Notes under the pieces: generated by a model | The model's database searches: none | The model's input: only the letters and a program-made list of their open reading frames with translations | What the model was told of the DNA's origin: nothing | Made by a program: the position numbers and the translations under genes | Source: Salinarimonas sp. | Lineage (GTDB): Bacteria; Pseudomonadota; Alphaproteobacteria; Rhizobiales; Beijerinckiaceae | Direction: 5' to 3' | Length of the DNA: 64,000 bases | Assembly: GCF_040111675.1 (NCBI RefSeq) | Contig: NZ_CP157794.1 | Coordinates: 978,001-1,042,000 of the forward strand | In this document: one piece after another, positions 43,808 through 53,858 of the stretch | How positions within the stretch are numbered: position 1 is the first letter of the stretch | Layout of the letters: each line of letters starts with the position of its first letter

Positions 43808-46207
43808 TCAGGCCGTGTAGAGACGGCGCTGCAGCTCGCCGACCGCCTCGCGCAGCTGCCGCGGACCGCCGAATCGATCGGCGATCTCTACGACGTTGCC
43901 CCATTCGGTGAAAGGCTCCGTCTCGAGTGCGCCGGGGAGGGCGAACTGCGCCGCGCCGTATTCGGCGTATTTCTCGATCAGCGCGTCGAGGACGGCCCGC
44001 GCCTCCGGGGCGAAGCGACCGAAGAAGTCCGTTTCCTCACGCCGGAGCCGCTGCGCCCGCTCGCGCCGGGTGCGCAGCGGCGCGTTGTAGGCGAGATGGC
44101 AGAGAAGGTCGAACGGGTCCGCGTCGGGCTTGCCCGAGAGCTCGGCGAGCGCCTCGACGTCGATGCCCTTCTCGGCGAGGCGCTCGACGATTTCGGCGCG
44201 GCGCTCGGGGTCGAGCCAGTCGTGACGCAGCTCGGAGGCGTTCGGGTAGAGGGTGCGGACCTTGTCGCCGGTATAGTCCGTCAGCTTGCGGCAGGCGAGC
44301 TGATGGCCTTCCGGGTCGAGTTCGTAGACGAGGTGACGCGCGATCTCGACGTGGCCGCCGTCGACGTAGAACTTGCGCGGCGCCGGATCGTCGTCCCCGC
44401 CCAGAATCTCCGGCTGGCCGCCATCGCCCTCCCGCATGCCGTCCGGCCGGCCCTCGGGCTCGGGATCCTCCGGCGCATCGGTTTCGGCGACGATATCCTC
44501 CTCGGTCACCGTCTCGCCGTCCGGGTCGATCACCTCCCGACGGTCGCGCACGGGCACGCCGTCGAAGCTCGGATCGGCGAACTTCTGGATGGCGGTACCC
44601 GTGTAGTCGACGATGTTGAAGGCGAGCTTGCCGTAGTCCGGCCGCAGGCGCGTGCCGCGGCCGATGATCTGCTTGAACTCCGACATCGAGCCGACGACGC
44701 GGGCGAGCACGACGTTCTTGCAGGTCGGCGCGTCGACGCCGGTGGTGAGCAGCTGCGAGGTCGTCAGGATGACGGGCGTGCGGCTGTCCACGTCCTGGAA
44801 CTTGGCCCGATGGCCGCTGCCCACGTCGCCCTCATCCGACGTCACCCGGCAGACGTAGTCCGGATGGGCGGTGGCGAGGTCCGCGTTGAGCCGCGCGAGC
44901 GCGTTGCGCATCTCCAGCGCATGCTCCTGGTCGACGCAGAAGACGATCGTCTTCGCGAAGCGATCGGTCTTCTTCAGGAAGTCGGTCAGGTGGCGCGCGA
45001 TCGCTTCGGTGCGGGCCTTCAGCGCCACGACCCGCTCGAAGTCGCGCGTGCCGTACTGCGCGTCCGGGATCTCCCGCCCGAAGCGATCCAGCTCGCCCTT
45101 CGAGGGCCGCCAGCCGGCGGCGTCGTAATCCGTGATGACGCGGTGGACGCGGTAGGGCGCGAGGAAACCGTCGTCGATCCCCTGAGCGAGGCTGTATTCG
45201 TAGATCGGGTCGCCGAAATAGGCGTAGGTGTCGGCGTTGTCCTCGCGGCGCGGCGTCGCCGTCATCCCGATCTGGTACGAGCCGTCGAACCAGTCCAGGA
45301 TCTCGCGCCAATTGCTGTCGTCGCGCGCGCTGCCGCGGTGGCACTCGTCCACGATGACGAGATCGAAGAAGTCGCGCGGAATGTCGCGATAGAGGCCGGG
45401 ACGATTCTGGTCGGCGGCGATCGCCTGATAGATGGCGAAATACATGTCCCGAGAAAGGCTGAGCCGGCCGCCCTCGATCTTCCAGCGGGCGTCGTCGAAC
45501 GGCTGGAAGTCCTTGTCCTTCGGGTCGTCGACGAGGACGTTGCGATCGGCCAGGAACAGGATCTTGGGGCGCAGGACCGCGGATTTCGCGTTCCAGCGGG
45601 CGTTCCACAACTTCCACGAGATCTGGAAGGCCACGACGGTCTTGCCGGCGCCGGTGCACAACGTCAGCAATTGCCGGCGTCGCCCCTGAAGGACGCCCTG
45701 CACCGCCCGGTTGACCGCGATCTCCTGATAGTAGCGCAGCGGTCGCGCGGGATCGGGGCGGGTCGGCGTCAGGAGCTTGCCCGCGGCCTCCGCGTCGAGC
45801 GCCTCCCCGGCGCGCAGCCGCTCCCACAGCTCCGCCGGGGAGGGAAAGTCGCCGATCTCGCGCTCGACGCCCGTGATGTAGTCGATCTCGATGATCTCGG
45901 CGCCGTTGGTCGCATAGGCGAACTTGAGGCCGAGGATCTCGGCGTAGTCGCGCGCCTGCTGAACGCCTTCGGCGGCATGCCGGTAGCGCGCCTTGGCCTC
46001 GACGACCGCGATCGGAAAATCAGCACGATAGCGAAGCAGGTAATCCGCCCGCTTCTGCCGCCCGCGTCGCGCCTTGCCTCCGACGAAGACGATTCGCCCG
46101 TCGGTGAACGTGCGCTGCTCGTTGATCGCATGCGGGTGATCGTCCCATCCGGCAGCCTGCAGCCGGGGAACGACGAAGCGGCGGCACGTATCGGCTTCGG
46201 TCGTCAT
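43808..46207 (-). CDS. hsdR: Second type I restriction subunit HsdR
   Basis: A 799-residue restriction subunit of the EcoEI-like subgroup, shorter than the HsdR at 23 kb. The PD-(D/E)xK nuclease is at the N-terminus: Asp55 in KRADYLLRY, Glu70 and Lys72 in AVVEAKAR. The motor has Walker A LCTGAGKT, the DECH box in LVIVDECHRGS, then MTATP and IGRGTRLRPDYGK. The C-terminal EcoEI_R_C-type region follows an acidic linker (EEDIVAETDAPEDPEPEG). ATG at 46207 is chosen over a longer frame that would run into the upstream palindrome. First gene of the hsdR-hsdM-hsdS operon. Confidence 0.93.
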   Translation of the reverse strand: MTTEADTCRRFVVPRLQAAGWDDHPHAINEQRTFTDGRIVFVGGKARRGRQKRADYLLRYRADFPIAVVEAKARYRHAAEGVQQARDYAEILGLKFAYATNGAEIIEIDYITGVEREIGDFPSPAELWERLRAGEALDAEAAGKLLTPTRPDPARPLRYYQEIAVNRAVQGVLQGRRRQLLTLCTGAGKTVVAFQISWKLWNARWNAKSAVLRPKILFLADRNVLVDDPKDKDFQPFDDARWKIEGGRLSLSRDMYFAIYQAIAADQNRPGLYRDIPRDFFDLVIVDECHRGSARDDSNWREILDWFDGSYQIGMTATPRREDNADTYAYFGDPIYEYSLAQGIDDGFLAPYRVHRVITDYDAAGWRPSKGELDRFGREIPDAQYGTRDFERVVALKARTEAIARHLTDFLKKTDRFAKTIVFCVDQEHALEMRNALARLNADLATAHPDYVCRVTSDEGDVGSGHRAKFQDVDSRTPVILTTSQLLTTGVDAPTCKNVVLARVVGSMSEFKQIIGRGTRLRPDYGKLAFNIVDYTGTAIQKFADPSFDGVPVRDRREVIDPDGETVTEEDIVAETDAPEDPEPEGRPDGMREGDGGQPEILGGDDDPAPRKFYVDGGHVEIARHLVYELDPEGHQLACRKLTDYTGDKVRTLYPNASELRHDWLDPERRAEIVERLAEKGIDVEALAELSGKPDADPFDLLCHLAYNAPLRTRRERAQRLRREETDFFGRFAPEARAVLDALIEKYAEYGAAQFALPGALETEPFTEWGNVVEIADRFGGPRQLREAVGELQRRLYTA

Positions 46208-46253
46208 CGAGGGTTCCGCACTGCTACTCCTAGAGGGCCTGTCAACTGGCCGA

Positions 46254-46272
46254 CTTATGAATATCTCATAAG
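46254..46272. promoter_or_regulatory. Perfect palindrome upstream of the second hsdR
   Basis: CTTATGA-ATATC-TCATAAG, 7-bp arms with a 5-bp spacer, 47 bp before the hsdR start in the most AT-rich spot of the gap. It looks like an operator for a dimeric repressor; no regulator gene is adjacent. Confidence 0.4.
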
Positions 46273-46357
46273 ACAGCGTTGATCCACGCGCAATCCACGA
46301 GGTGTCCGCTCCCTGCATGATCGCGTGCGCGCCGCCCCGGCAGGCGTCGATCCCCCC

Positions 46358-47668
46358 TCACCCCCGCCCCGCCCGCCAGGGCTCCACATCCTCCGCCAGC
46401 CCCACCAGCGCGAGGCCGTAGGCCACCGACTGGAAGTGGTCGCCCTCGCCGATGCGGTCCGCGCCGAAGCGGGCCTCGAACAGGCGGCGCACGGCGGGGA
46501 TCTGGGACGAGCCGCCGGTGAGGAAGACGGTGTCGATCTCCTCGGGGCCGAGCCCGCGCTCGGCGAGGAGCCGCGTCACGGTCGTGTCGATGCGCGCGAG
46601 GTCGTCGGCGATCCAGCCCTCGAATTCGGCGCGGGTCAGGGTGCGGTCGAGGGTGAGGGCGCCCAGCCGCAGCCGGAAGTCGGTCGCCTCCTCCCGCGAG
46701 AGCGCCACCTTCGCCCGCGACACCGCCTGATAGAGGGAAAAGCCGCGGTCGTTGCGCACGATGTCGAGGAAGGTCGCGATCTTCTCCGGCTCGAGCGCGG
46801 CGCGCCGGAGCTCCTCCAGCTCGGCGATCGTCTCGCGCGACTTGAGCAGCGCCAGCTGGTGCCACTTGGCGAAGTTGCCGTAATAATGCACCGGCATCGG
46901 CAGGATCTTGTCCATCGAGCGGTAGGACGAGCCCTTGCCGAGCGCCGGCGCGATCACCGCGTCGATGATGCGGTAGTCGAAGGCGTCGCCGGCGAGGCCG
47001 AGGCCCGCATGCCCGATCGGCGTCGCGCGCACGACGCCCGCCCGGCGCTCGAAGCGGATCAGCGAGAAGTCGCTGGTGCCGCCGCCGAAATCGCCGACGA
47101 GCACCGTCGCGTCGCGCTCCAGGCGCTGCGCGTACCAGAAGGCCGCGCCCACCGGCTCGTAGACGTAGGCCGGCGGCGCGAGCCCGGCCTGCCGGTAGCC
47201 GGCATCGTAGCGGCGCATGGCGAGCCCGTCGTCCGGCTGTGCGCCGACGAAGGCCACGGGCCGCCCGGCGATCACCCGGTCCGGCGCGGCGGGAAGCGCC
47301 TCGCCCGCGCTCTCCAGCGCGAGCCGCAGGAACTCGCCGAGCAGGTCCTCGAAGCGCCAGCGTCGCGTGAAGACGCGCGTGTCGTGGAAGATCCGGCTCG
47401 CGGCGTGGCTCTTGAAGGACTGGATCAGCCGCAGCTCGAAGGCGGTGGTCAGGAAGGCCTGGATCGCCGCGCCGGCGGCGTGCGGGACGACCGCCCCGCG
47501 CCCGGCGCCCGCGGTGACGTTCTCGAAGGCGAGGACGGAGCGGAACACGTCCGACAGCCCGTCCGGCTGCGCGAACGGCACGGCCCGAACCGGCTCCCCC
47601 GCACGGGCGAGGGCGATCACGGTGTTCGTCGTCCCGAAGTCGACGCCGATCGCGACGCGCCCCGTCAT
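46358..47668 (-). CDS. Hsp70-family ATPase (YegD-like)
   Basis: A 436-residue actin/Hsp70-fold protein. Phosphate loops are GVDFGTTNT at the start and [11 protein letters not shown] in the middle; the adenosine loop is [16 protein letters not shown] near the end. The substrate-binding and lid domains of DnaK are missing, so it resembles YegD (about 450 residues). Its function is unproven; chaperone-like ATPase activity is inferred from the fold. ATG at 47668 gives the standard start. A strong minus-strand terminator lies about 95 bp upstream, so either it has its own promoter in between or it is attenuated. Confidence 0.85.
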   Translation of the reverse strand: MTGRVAIGVDFGTTNTVIALARAGEPVRAVPFAQPDGLSDVFRSVLAFENVTAGAGRGAVVPHAAGAAIQAFLTTAFELRLIQSFKSHAASRIFHDTRVFTRRWRFEDLLGEFLRLALESAGEALPAAPDRVIAGRPVAFVGAQPDDGLAMRRYDAGYRQAGLAPPAYVYEPVGAAFWYAQRLERDATVLVGDFGGGTSDFSLIRFERRAGVVRATPIGHAGLGLAGDAFDYRIIDAVIAPALGKGSSYRSMDKILPMPVHYYGNFAKWHQLALLKSRETIAELEELRRAALEPEKIATFLDIVRNDRGFSLYQAVSRAKVALSREEATDFRLRLGALTLDRTLTRAEFEGWIADDLARIDTTVTRLLAERGLGPEEIDTVFLTGGSSQIPAVRRLFEARFGADRIGEGDHFQSVAYGLALVGLAEDVEPWRAGRG

Positions 47669-48178
47669 GGCCCGGCTCCGCCTGTCGTGTGCGAGGGAGG
47701 GCAGGGGTGTAGAGGCGCGACCGTGGCCATGCAAGGCGGAAACGTGGGTGGCGGGCCCCGAAAAGAAAAAAGCAAGGCTTTCGCCTTGCCTTGGAATTTC
47801 TCTCGTTTTCGAGATTTTGGCCGGTCTCTGACGAACCGCGTGCCCGGTGGCGTCCCGTGTGGCGTCGCCTCGGACTTTGTGCCTCGTTTCCTCCCAGACT
47901 TGGGCCGCACCCCTCGAACGCGTCGAAGACAGCGTGTCTTGGTGGAGGGGTTTGTAGCGCGTCGTTTCGCCGTTGTCACGTGTTTGTGCACGGTGTGCCC
48001 TTGCTTTTCGCATATGGGCATATACGCGGCATATTCGCGGGGAACCTTCGCCGTTTCCGGCGGGCGCGAAAATGCGCGCGCACGCCTTGTCTTTTCGCGG
48101 CGACGCGTATTGTGTGCGGGACGCGAGCGCACGACCGTCCGAGGCCGCGCCGCACGAGAGACCACGCCCGAGGACCAC
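47669..48178. other. 510-bp divergent gap with an orphan minus-strand terminator
   Basis: Between the Hsp70-like gene (minus) and proS (plus). It contains an intrinsic terminator for the minus strand (47761-47789), an adjacent small hairpin (TCTCG-TTTT-CGAGA, 47801-47814), and an AT-rich stretch with three close CATAT-type repeats around 48009-48036. No protein gene with start signals was seen; an sRNA is possible (see findings). Confidence 0.45.
47761..47789 (-). terminator. Intrinsic terminator on the minus strand, no gene in front
   Basis: Read on the minus strand: GCAAGGC-GAAA-GCCTTGC followed by TTTTTTCTTTT. A textbook Rho-independent terminator. The only sequence in front of it is the 390-bp region up to proS on the opposite strand. 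Confidence 0.75.
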
Positions 48179-49501
48179 ATGCGTCTGAGCCGCTATTTCC
48201 TGCCGACCCTGAAGGAGACGCCGCGCGAGGCGGAGATCGTCTCGCACCGCCTGATGCTGCGCGCCGGGCTGATCCGCCAGCAGTCGGCGGGCATCTTCTC
48301 CTGGCTGCCGCTCGGCAAACGCGTGCTCGACCGGGTGAGCGCCATCGTGCGCGAGGAGCAGAACCGGGCCGGCGCCGTCGAGATCCTGATGCCGACGATC
48401 CAGTCGGCAGACCTCTGGCGCGAGAGCGGGCGCTACGACGCCTACGGGGCGGAGATGCTGCGCATCAAGGACCGGCACGAGCGCGACATGCTGTTCGGGC
48501 CCACAAACGAGGAGATGGTCACCGACATCTTCCGGTCCTACGTGCGCTCCTACAAGAGCCTGCCGCTGAACCTCTACCACATCCAGTGGAAGTTCCGCGA
48601 CGAGGTGCGCCCGCGCTTCGGCACCATGCGCTCGCGCGAGTTCCTGATGAAGGACGCCTATTCCTTCGACCTCGACGAGGCCGGCGCGCGCCACGCCTAC
48701 AATCGCATGTTCGTCGCCTACCTGCGCACCTTCGACCGGCTCGGGCTGAAGTCGATCCCGATGCAGGCGGATACCGGCCCGATCGGCGGCAACCTCAGCC
48801 ACGAGTTCATCATCCTCGCCGAGACCGGCGAGAGCGAGGTGTTCTGCCACAAGGACTATCTCGATTTCCCCATCCCGCCGGCGGACGTGGATTTCGAGAA
48901 CGCGGCGGAACTGGAAGGCATCGTCGAGCGCTGGACCTCGCTCTACGCCTCCACCGACGAGAAGCACGACGAGGCCGCCTGGGCGCGGGTGCCCGCCGAC
49001 CGGCAGGTGGCCGCGCGCGGCATCGAGGTGGGCCACATCTTCTATTTCGGCACCAAGTATTCCGAGCCGATGGGCGCCATGGTGACCGGCCCCGACGGCC
49101 GGGAGCACCCGGTCCACATGGGGTCCTACGGCGTCGGCCCCTCGCGCGTCGTCGCCGCGGCGATCGAGGCGGGGCACGACGAGGCCGGCATCGTCTGGCC
49201 GGACCCGATCGCGCCCTTCGACGTCGCGCTGCTCTCGCTCAAGACGGGCGATTCCGCCGTCGACGCGGCCTGCGAGGGCCTCTACCGCGATCTCGAGGCG
49301 GCGGGCCTCTCTGTGCTCTACGACGACCGCGACGAGCGTCCGGGCGCGAAGTTCGCCAACGCGGACCTGATCGGCCTGCCCTGGCAGGTGATCGTCGGGC
49401 CGAAGAGCCTCGCCGAGGGCAAGGTCGAGCTCAAGCGCCGCCGGACCGGCGACCGCGAGCTCCTCGCCATCGCCGACGTGATTCCCCGCCTGAGAGGCTG
49501 A
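48179..49501 (+). CDS. proS: Prolyl-tRNA synthetase
   Basis: A 440-residue class II synthetase of the short alphaproteobacterial type, without the editing insertion of the E. coli enzyme (572 residues). Blocks are [19 protein letters not shown], motif 2 around [26 protein letters not shown], and motif 3 around [13 protein letters not shown]. The anticodon-binding domain at the end contains [18 protein letters not shown] at 48179. Operon with lolC (13 bp) and lolD. Confidence 0.96.
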   Translation: MRLSRYFLPTLKETPREAEIVSHRLMLRAGLIRQQSAGIFSWLPLGKRVLDRVSAIVREEQNRAGAVEILMPTIQSADLWRESGRYDAYGAEMLRIKDRHERDMLFGPTNEEMVTDIFRSYVRSYKSLPLNLYHIQWKFRDEVRPRFGTMRSREFLMKDAYSFDLDEAGARHAYNRMFVAYLRTFDRLGLKSIPMQADTGPIGGNLSHEFIILAETGESEVFCHKDYLDFPIPPADVDFENAAELEGIVERWTSLYASTDEKHDEAAWARVPADRQVAARGIEVGHIFYFGTKYSEPMGAMVTGPDGREHPVHMGSYGVGPSRVVAAAIEAGHDEAGIVWPDPIAPFDVALLSLKTGDSAVDAACEGLYRDLEAAGLSVLYDDRDERPGAKFANADLIGLPWQVIVGPKSLAEGKVELKRRRTGDRELLAIADVIPRLRG

Positions 49502-49514
49502 CGGAGACGACCGC

Positions 49515-50783
49515 ATGGCGCAGGCGCGCGGGACGAAGCCCTTCTCCGCCTTCGAATGGATGCTGGCCGGGCGCTATCTGCGCACCCGCCGGCGCGAGGG
49601 CTTCGTCTCCGTCATCGCGGGGTTCTCGTTCATCGGCATCATGCTGGGCGTCGCGACGCTGATCATCGTGCTCTCGGTGATGAACGGCTTTCGCAACGAG
49701 CTCGTCTCGAAGATCGTCGGCATGAACGGCCACGTCTTCATCGCCCCGATCGACAGCCCGCTCACCGACTACGTCGACGTCGCCGAGACCGTGGAGGCGC
49801 TGCCCGGCGTGCGCCGCGCGGTGCCGACGATCGAGGGCCAGGCCTTCGCCTCCTCCACCGTGCAGGGCGGCGGCGTGCTGGTGCGCGGCGTGCGCGCGCA
49901 GGACCTCACCCGGCTCGACCAGATCGCCGGCAACATCGTGCGCGGCTCGCTCGAAGGCTTCGGCGAGGAGGAGGGCGTCGTCGTCGGCGCCCGGCTCGCG
50001 AGCCAGCTCGGGCTCCAGCCCGGCGACACGCTCACCCTGATCTCGCCGCGGGGGGCGGCGACGCCCTTCGGCACCGCGCCGCGGATCAAGGCCTATCCCG
50101 TGCTCGCCCTCTACGAGGTGGGCATGACGGAGTTCGACGCCGCCTTCGTCTACATGCCGCTCGCGGAGGCGCAGGCCTATTTCAACCGCGCCGGCGACGT
50201 GAGCGTGGTGGAGGTCTTCCTCGAGGACGCCGAGGCCGTGGCGGAGGCCCGCGCGGCCATCGAGGCGGCGGTGGAGCGGCCGATCTTCCTCAGCGACTGG
50301 ACGCAGCGCAATTCGAGCTTCTTCTCGGCGCTGCGGGTCGAGCGCAACGTCATGTTCATCATCCTGACGCTGATCGTGCTCGTCGCCGCGCTCAACATCG
50401 TGTCCGGCTTGATCATGCTGGTGAAGGACAAGTCCTCCGACATCGCCATCCTGCGCACGATGGGCGCGACGCGGGGCGCGGTGATGCGGGTGTTCCTGAT
50501 CACCGGCGCCTCGATCGGGATCGTCGGCACGCTGGCGGGCCTGGCCCTCGGCGTGGTGTTCACCCTCAACATCCAGGCGATCCAGGATCTCGTGGCGCGC
50601 ATCACCAACCAGACGCTCTGGGACCCGACCGTGCGCTTCCTCTCCGAGATCCCCGCCGACATCGACTGGGCCGAGGTCGGCGCCGTGCTCGGCATGGCGA
50701 TGGCGCTCTCGCTGATCGCCACGCTCTACCCGTCCTGGCGGGCGGCGCGGCTCGACCCCGTCGAAGCCCTGCGCTACGGATGA
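49515..50783 (+). CDS. lolC: Lipoprotein-releasing ABC permease LolC/E
   Basis: A 422-residue FtsX-type permease. One membrane helix near the N-terminus (about 36-58), a large periplasmic domain (about 60-270) and three C-terminal helices. Typical are [39 protein letters not shown] and [18 protein letters not shown]. It releases mature lipoproteins from the inner membrane to LolA. Alphaproteobacteria use one such permease as a homodimer. The stop overlaps lolD (ATGA). Confidence 0.93.
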   Translation: MAQARGTKPFSAFEWMLAGRYLRTRRREGFVSVIAGFSFIGIMLGVATLIIVLSVMNGFRNELVSKIVGMNGHVFIAPIDSPLTDYVDVAETVEALPGVRRAVPTIEGQAFASSTVQGGGVLVRGVRAQDLTRLDQIAGNIVRGSLEGFGEEEGVVVGARLASQLGLQPGDTLTLISPRGAATPFGTAPRIKAYPVLALYEVGMTEFDAAFVYMPLAEAQAYFNRAGDVSVVEVFLEDAEAVAEARAAIEAAVERPIFLSDWTQRNSSFFSALRVERNVMFIILTLIVLVAALNIVSGLIMLVKDKSSDIAILRTMGATRGAVMRVFLITGASIGIVGTLAGLALGVVFTLNIQAIQDLVARITNQTLWDPTVRFLSEIPADIDWAEVGAVLGMAMALSLIATLYPSWRAARLDPVEALRYG

Positions 50784-51544
50784 GCGGCATGGACGAGAGC
50801 GTCGACCCGATCGCCCCCCAGGACGCGGCCGCCCAGGACGCGACCGCCGAGATGCCGGCGCTCTGGCTCTCGCAGGTGGAGCGCTGGTACCCGCAGCGCG
50901 AGGGGCGGCTCGAGATCCTGAAGGGCGCCGATTTCGCGGTGTGGCCCGGCGAGATCGTGGCGCTGGTCGCGCCGTCGGGCACCGGCAAGTCGACGCTCCT
51001 CCACGTCGCGGGCCTGCTCGAGCGCCCGGACGGCGGCGAGGTCTATGTCGGCGGCGAGCCCACGGCGCACATGGACGATACGGGCCGCACCCGGCTGCGG
51101 CGCGAGGAGATCGGCTTCGTCTACCAGTTCCACCATCTCCTGCCCGAATTCTCGGCTCTGGAGAACGTGGTGATGCCGCAGATCATCCGCGGCCTCTCCA
51201 AGGCCGATGCGCGCGGGCGCGCGGGCGAGCTCCTCGCCTTTCTCGGCCTGGGCGACCGTCTCGACCATCGCCCGGCCGAGCTCTCCGGCGGCGAGCAGCA
51301 GCGCGTCGCCATCGCCCGGGCCGTGGCCAACGCGCCGCGTGTCCTCCTGGCGGACGAGCCCACCGGCAATCTCGACCCGCACACCTCGTCCCACGTCTTC
51401 CAGACGCTGGTCTCGCTGGTGCGCGCATCGGGCCTCGCCGCGGTGATCGCGACCCACAATCACGACCTCGCCCGGCGCATGGACCGCTGCGTCTCCATTC
51501 GCGAGGGCAGGGTGATCGAGCTCGCGGTTCCGGTCGCGGAATAA
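50780..51544 (+). CDS. lolD: Lipoprotein-releasing ABC ATPase LolD
   Basis: A 254-residue ABC ATPase. Walker A is APSGTGKST (the first Gly replaced by Ala, common in LolD of this group). The Q-loop is [12 protein letters not shown], including the LolD-type sequence that fits the permease. The signature is [10 protein letters not shown], Walker B is [12 protein letters not shown] and the switch is ATHNHD. About 25 extra N-terminal residues precede the ABC fold. ATG at 50780 overlaps lolC. Confidence 0.95.
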   Translation: MSGMDESVDPIAPQDAAAQDATAEMPALWLSQVERWYPQREGRLEILKGADFAVWPGEIVALVAPSGTGKSTLLHVAGLLERPDGGEVYVGGEPTAHMDDTGRTRLRREEIGFVYQFHHLLPEFSALENVVMPQIIRGLSKADARGRAGELLAFLGLGDRLDHRPAELSGGEQQRVAIARAVANAPRVLLADEPTGNLDPHTSSHVFQTLVSLVRASGLAAVIATHNHDLARRMDRCVSIREGRVIELAVPVAE

Positions 51545-51607
51545 TCCACATCTTAAATCTGGTGATTGCCGCCTGACGAACGGATCGAGTCACGGCGTGC
51601 GTTAACC

Positions 51608-51636
51608 TTGACAGAAGCGAGCACGAAAAGAGAACT
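51608..51636 (+). promoter_or_regulatory. Candidate promoter of the 44-residue gene
   Basis: TTGACA at 51608-51613, 17 bp, then AGAACT at 51631-51636. The -35 is perfect, the -10 weak. The SOS half-sites begin within the -10 element, so LexA would cover it. Confidence 0.5.
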
Positions 51637-51669
51637 TCCGTTCCGAACGAAGATGGAACAAACTAGAAC
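51632..51669. promoter_or_regulatory. Cluster of LexA (SOS) half-sites
   Basis: GAAC-N7-GAAC at 51645-51659 is the exact alphaproteobacterial SOS box. It is preceded by GAAC-N4-GTTC (51632-51643), the form used by Gram-positive LexA, and followed by another GAAC 10 bp on (51666-51669). Five half-sites lie in 38 bp, overlapping the promoter. Confidence 0.65.
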
Positions 51670-51722
51670 GGTCTCGAAACGCGGCCGGCGATGGCACCGG
51701 CCGCACGACGCGGAGGACCGTC

Positions 51723-51857
51723 ATGCACGCGATCGCAGCCCTCACCCGCCGCGCCCGGCGCCCGCTTCGCGCCACGATGGAGACCGCCATGGAGGTCGCC
51801 GCGCTCGCCGTCTTCGTGGCGATGGTGGCGGCGTGGGCGAGCGTCGGCATGGGGTGA
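51723..51857 (+). CDS. Small single-span membrane protein, probably SOS-induced
   Basis: A 44-residue protein (basic N-terminus MHAIAALTRRARRPLRA, then one membrane helix VAALAVFVAMVAAWASVGM). ATG at 51723 follows CGGAGGAC. It lies 63 bp after a cluster of SOS half-sites. Small LexA-controlled membrane proteins that stop division are known (SidA in Caulobacter, 29 residues), and by position and build this is a candidate of the same type. Sequence similarity cannot be judged at this length. Confidence 0.55.
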   Translation: MHAIAALTRRARRPLRATMETAMEVAALAVFVAMVAAWASVGMG

Positions 51858-52018
51858 GGGCCGGCTGCGCCGCGGCGCGGACCGCGATCGCGCCGCAGGG
51901 GAGGCGAGCCGACGTCAGCCGGCTCGGAAATCGCCCCGCCGCGCGAAAAAGCGGTTGCCAGCCCCGAACGCACTGGCTATATCCCCTCCACCAACACGGA
52001 CGGCCCCCGTCCCGGAGC

Positions 52019-52094
52019 GCCCAGGTAGCTCAGTTGGTAGAGCATGCGACTGAAAATCGCAGTGTCGGTGGTTCGATTCCGCCCCTGGGCACCA
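52019..52094 (+). tRNA. tRNA-Phe(GAA)
   Basis: 76 nt with encoded CCA. Acceptor GCCCAGG / CCTGGGC, D arm GCTCAGTTGGTAGAGC, anticodon loop CTGAAAA with GAA, T arm GGTGGTTCGATTCCGCC. Confidence 0.97.
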
Positions 52095-52354
52095 TCTCTT
52101 CAAGCCTTCGATCCGGTTCGCCCCGCTGACGCCGTTCCGCCTACACGCCGCGGCGCGCCGGCATCAGGCGCATGCGCCCGGCGCATACGAGCCTCCCGTC
52201 GCGGCCCGCGCCCCCGCGTCGCCCTTGCATCCGCGCGCCGCCGCGCGTAACCGAGGCCGGCGTGCTGCATTGCAGCAAAGGCTTCGCCCCGCACTCGTCC
52301 CCCGACCTGCCAGCCGTGCCCGCTCGCGCGCGTGGCCCGGAGATCGTCCGTCCC

Positions 52355-53845
52355 ATGAAGTCCCTCTCCCTCGACCGCCTGCGCGCGGACCGGCTCGGCA
52401 ATATCCGCGCCGACCTGCTGGCCGGGCTCGTCGTCGCCCTCGCGCTGATCCCCGAGGCCATCGCCTTCTCGATCATCGCCGGCGTCGATCCGAAGGTGGG
52501 CCTCTACGCCTCCTTCTCCATCGCCGTGATCACCGCGATCACCGGCGGGCGGCCCGGCATGATCTCGGCCGCCACGGCGGCGACGGCGGTCCTGATGGTG
52601 ACGCTGGTGCGGGATCACGGCCTGCAATATCTCCTGGTCGCGACCGTGCTGGCCGGCCTCCTGCAGATCCTCGCGGGCTGGGGCGGCGTGCATCGCCTGA
52701 TGCGCTTCGTCTCGCGCTCGGTGATGACGGGCTTCGTCAACGCGCTCGCCATCCTGATCTTCATGGCGCAGCTGCCGGAGCTGATCGGCGTGCCGTCGAT
52801 GACCTACGTCCTCGTCGCCGCCGGCCTCGTCGTGCTCTACGGCTTCCCGCGCCTGACCACCGCGATCCCCGCGCCGCTCGTGTGCATCGTCGTCCTCACC
52901 GGCGTGGTGTGGGCCTTCGGCGTCGACGTGCGCACCGTCGGCGACATGGGCGAGCTGCCCTCGACCCTGCCGGTCTTCCTCCTGCCCGACGTGCCGTTCA
53001 CCTTCGAGACGCTGATGATCGTCCTGCCGTACTCCGCGGCGGTGGCGGCGGTGGGCCTGCTCGAGTCGCTGATGACGGCGCAGATCGTCGACGACCTCAC
53101 CGACACGCCGAGCGACAAGAGGCGCGAATGCGTGGCGCAGGGCCTCGCCAACACCGCCACCGGTTTCATGGGCGGCATGGCGGGCTGCGCCATGATCGGC
53201 CAGTCGGTGATCAACGTGAAGTCCGGCGGGCGCGGGCGGCTGTCCTCGTTCTCCGCCGGCGTCTTCCTGCTCGTGATGATCGTCGCGCTCAACGACGCCG
53301 TCGCCGGCATCCCGATGCCGGCGCTCGTCGCCATCATGATCATGGTGTCGGTGGGCACCTTCTCCTGGTCGTCGCTCGCGAACCTGCGCACGCATCCGCG
53401 CTCCTCGAGCGTGGTGATGCTCGCGACCGTCGCGGGTGTCGTCCTCACCCACAACCTCGCGATCGGCGTTCTGCTCGGCGTGCTCCTGTCGGGCATCTTC
53501 TTCGCCTGGAAGATCGCGCAGCTCTTCCGCGTCACCTCGCATCTCTCGCCCGACGGCGCGACCCGCACCTACGTCGTCGAGGGCCAGCTCTTCTTCGCCT
53601 CGGCCGAGACCTTCGCCGCCGCCTTCGATTATCGCGAGGTGCTCGAGCGCGTTGTGGTCGACGTCTCGCGGGCGCATATTTGGGACATCTCCAGCGTCTC
53701 GGCGCTGGACGCGGTGGTGCTCAAGTTCCGCCGCGAGGGCGCCGAGGTGGAGATCGTCGGCCTCAACGAGGCGAGCGAGACGATCGTCGACAAGCTGGCG
53801 ATCCACGACAAGCCGGGCGCTCTCGAGAAGCTCCTGAGCCATTGA
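52355..53845 (+). CDS. SulP-family anion transporter with STAS domain
   Basis: A 496-residue SulP (SLC26-type) transporter. The N-terminal 14-helix core starts DLLAGLVVALALIPEAIAFSIIAG and contains VLMVTLVRDHG, GLLESLMTAQIVDDLTD and TGFMGGMAGCAMIGQS. The last about 95 residues (from RTYVVEGQLFFASAETF) form the STAS domain. Possible substrates are bicarbonate (BicA-like) or sulfate; the sequence does not decide. ATG at 52355 stands right before the core. A universal stress protein gene follows 13 bp later, a frequent partner. Confidence 0.88.
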   Translation: MKSLSLDRLRADRLGNIRADLLAGLVVALALIPEAIAFSIIAGVDPKVGLYASFSIAVITAITGGRPGMISAATAATAVLMVTLVRDHGLQYLLVATVLAGLLQILAGWGGVHRLMRFVSRSVMTGFVNALAILIFMAQLPELIGVPSMTYVLVAAGLVVLYGFPRLTTAIPAPLVCIVVLTGVVWAFGVDVRTVGDMGELPSTLPVFLLPDVPFTFETLMIVLPYSAAVAAVGLLESLMTAQIVDDLTDTPSDKRRECVAQGLANTATGFMGGMAGCAMIGQSVINVKSGGRGRLSSFSAGVFLLVMIVALNDAVAGIPMPALVAIMIMVSVGTFSWSSLANLRTHPRSSSVVMLATVAGVVLTHNLAIGVLLGVLLSGIFFAWKIAQLFRVTSHLSPDGATRTYVVEGQLFFASAETFAAAFDYREVLERVVVDVSRAHIWDISSVSALDAVVLKFRREGAEVEIVGLNEASETIVDKLAIHDKPGALEKLLSH

Positions 53846-53858
53846 GGGGGAGGGACGC

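Noticed and set aside
47791..48120. RNase P RNA on the minus strand
   Set aside because: A GAGGAAA sequence is present but the conserved core (GAGGAAAGTCCGGGC and ACAGAA) is not, and the region is too short.
47665..48180. 171-codon basic frame on the minus strand as a histone-like protein
   Set aside because: It runs through the strong terminator, has no ribosome site and the Lys/Arg content reflects base composition.
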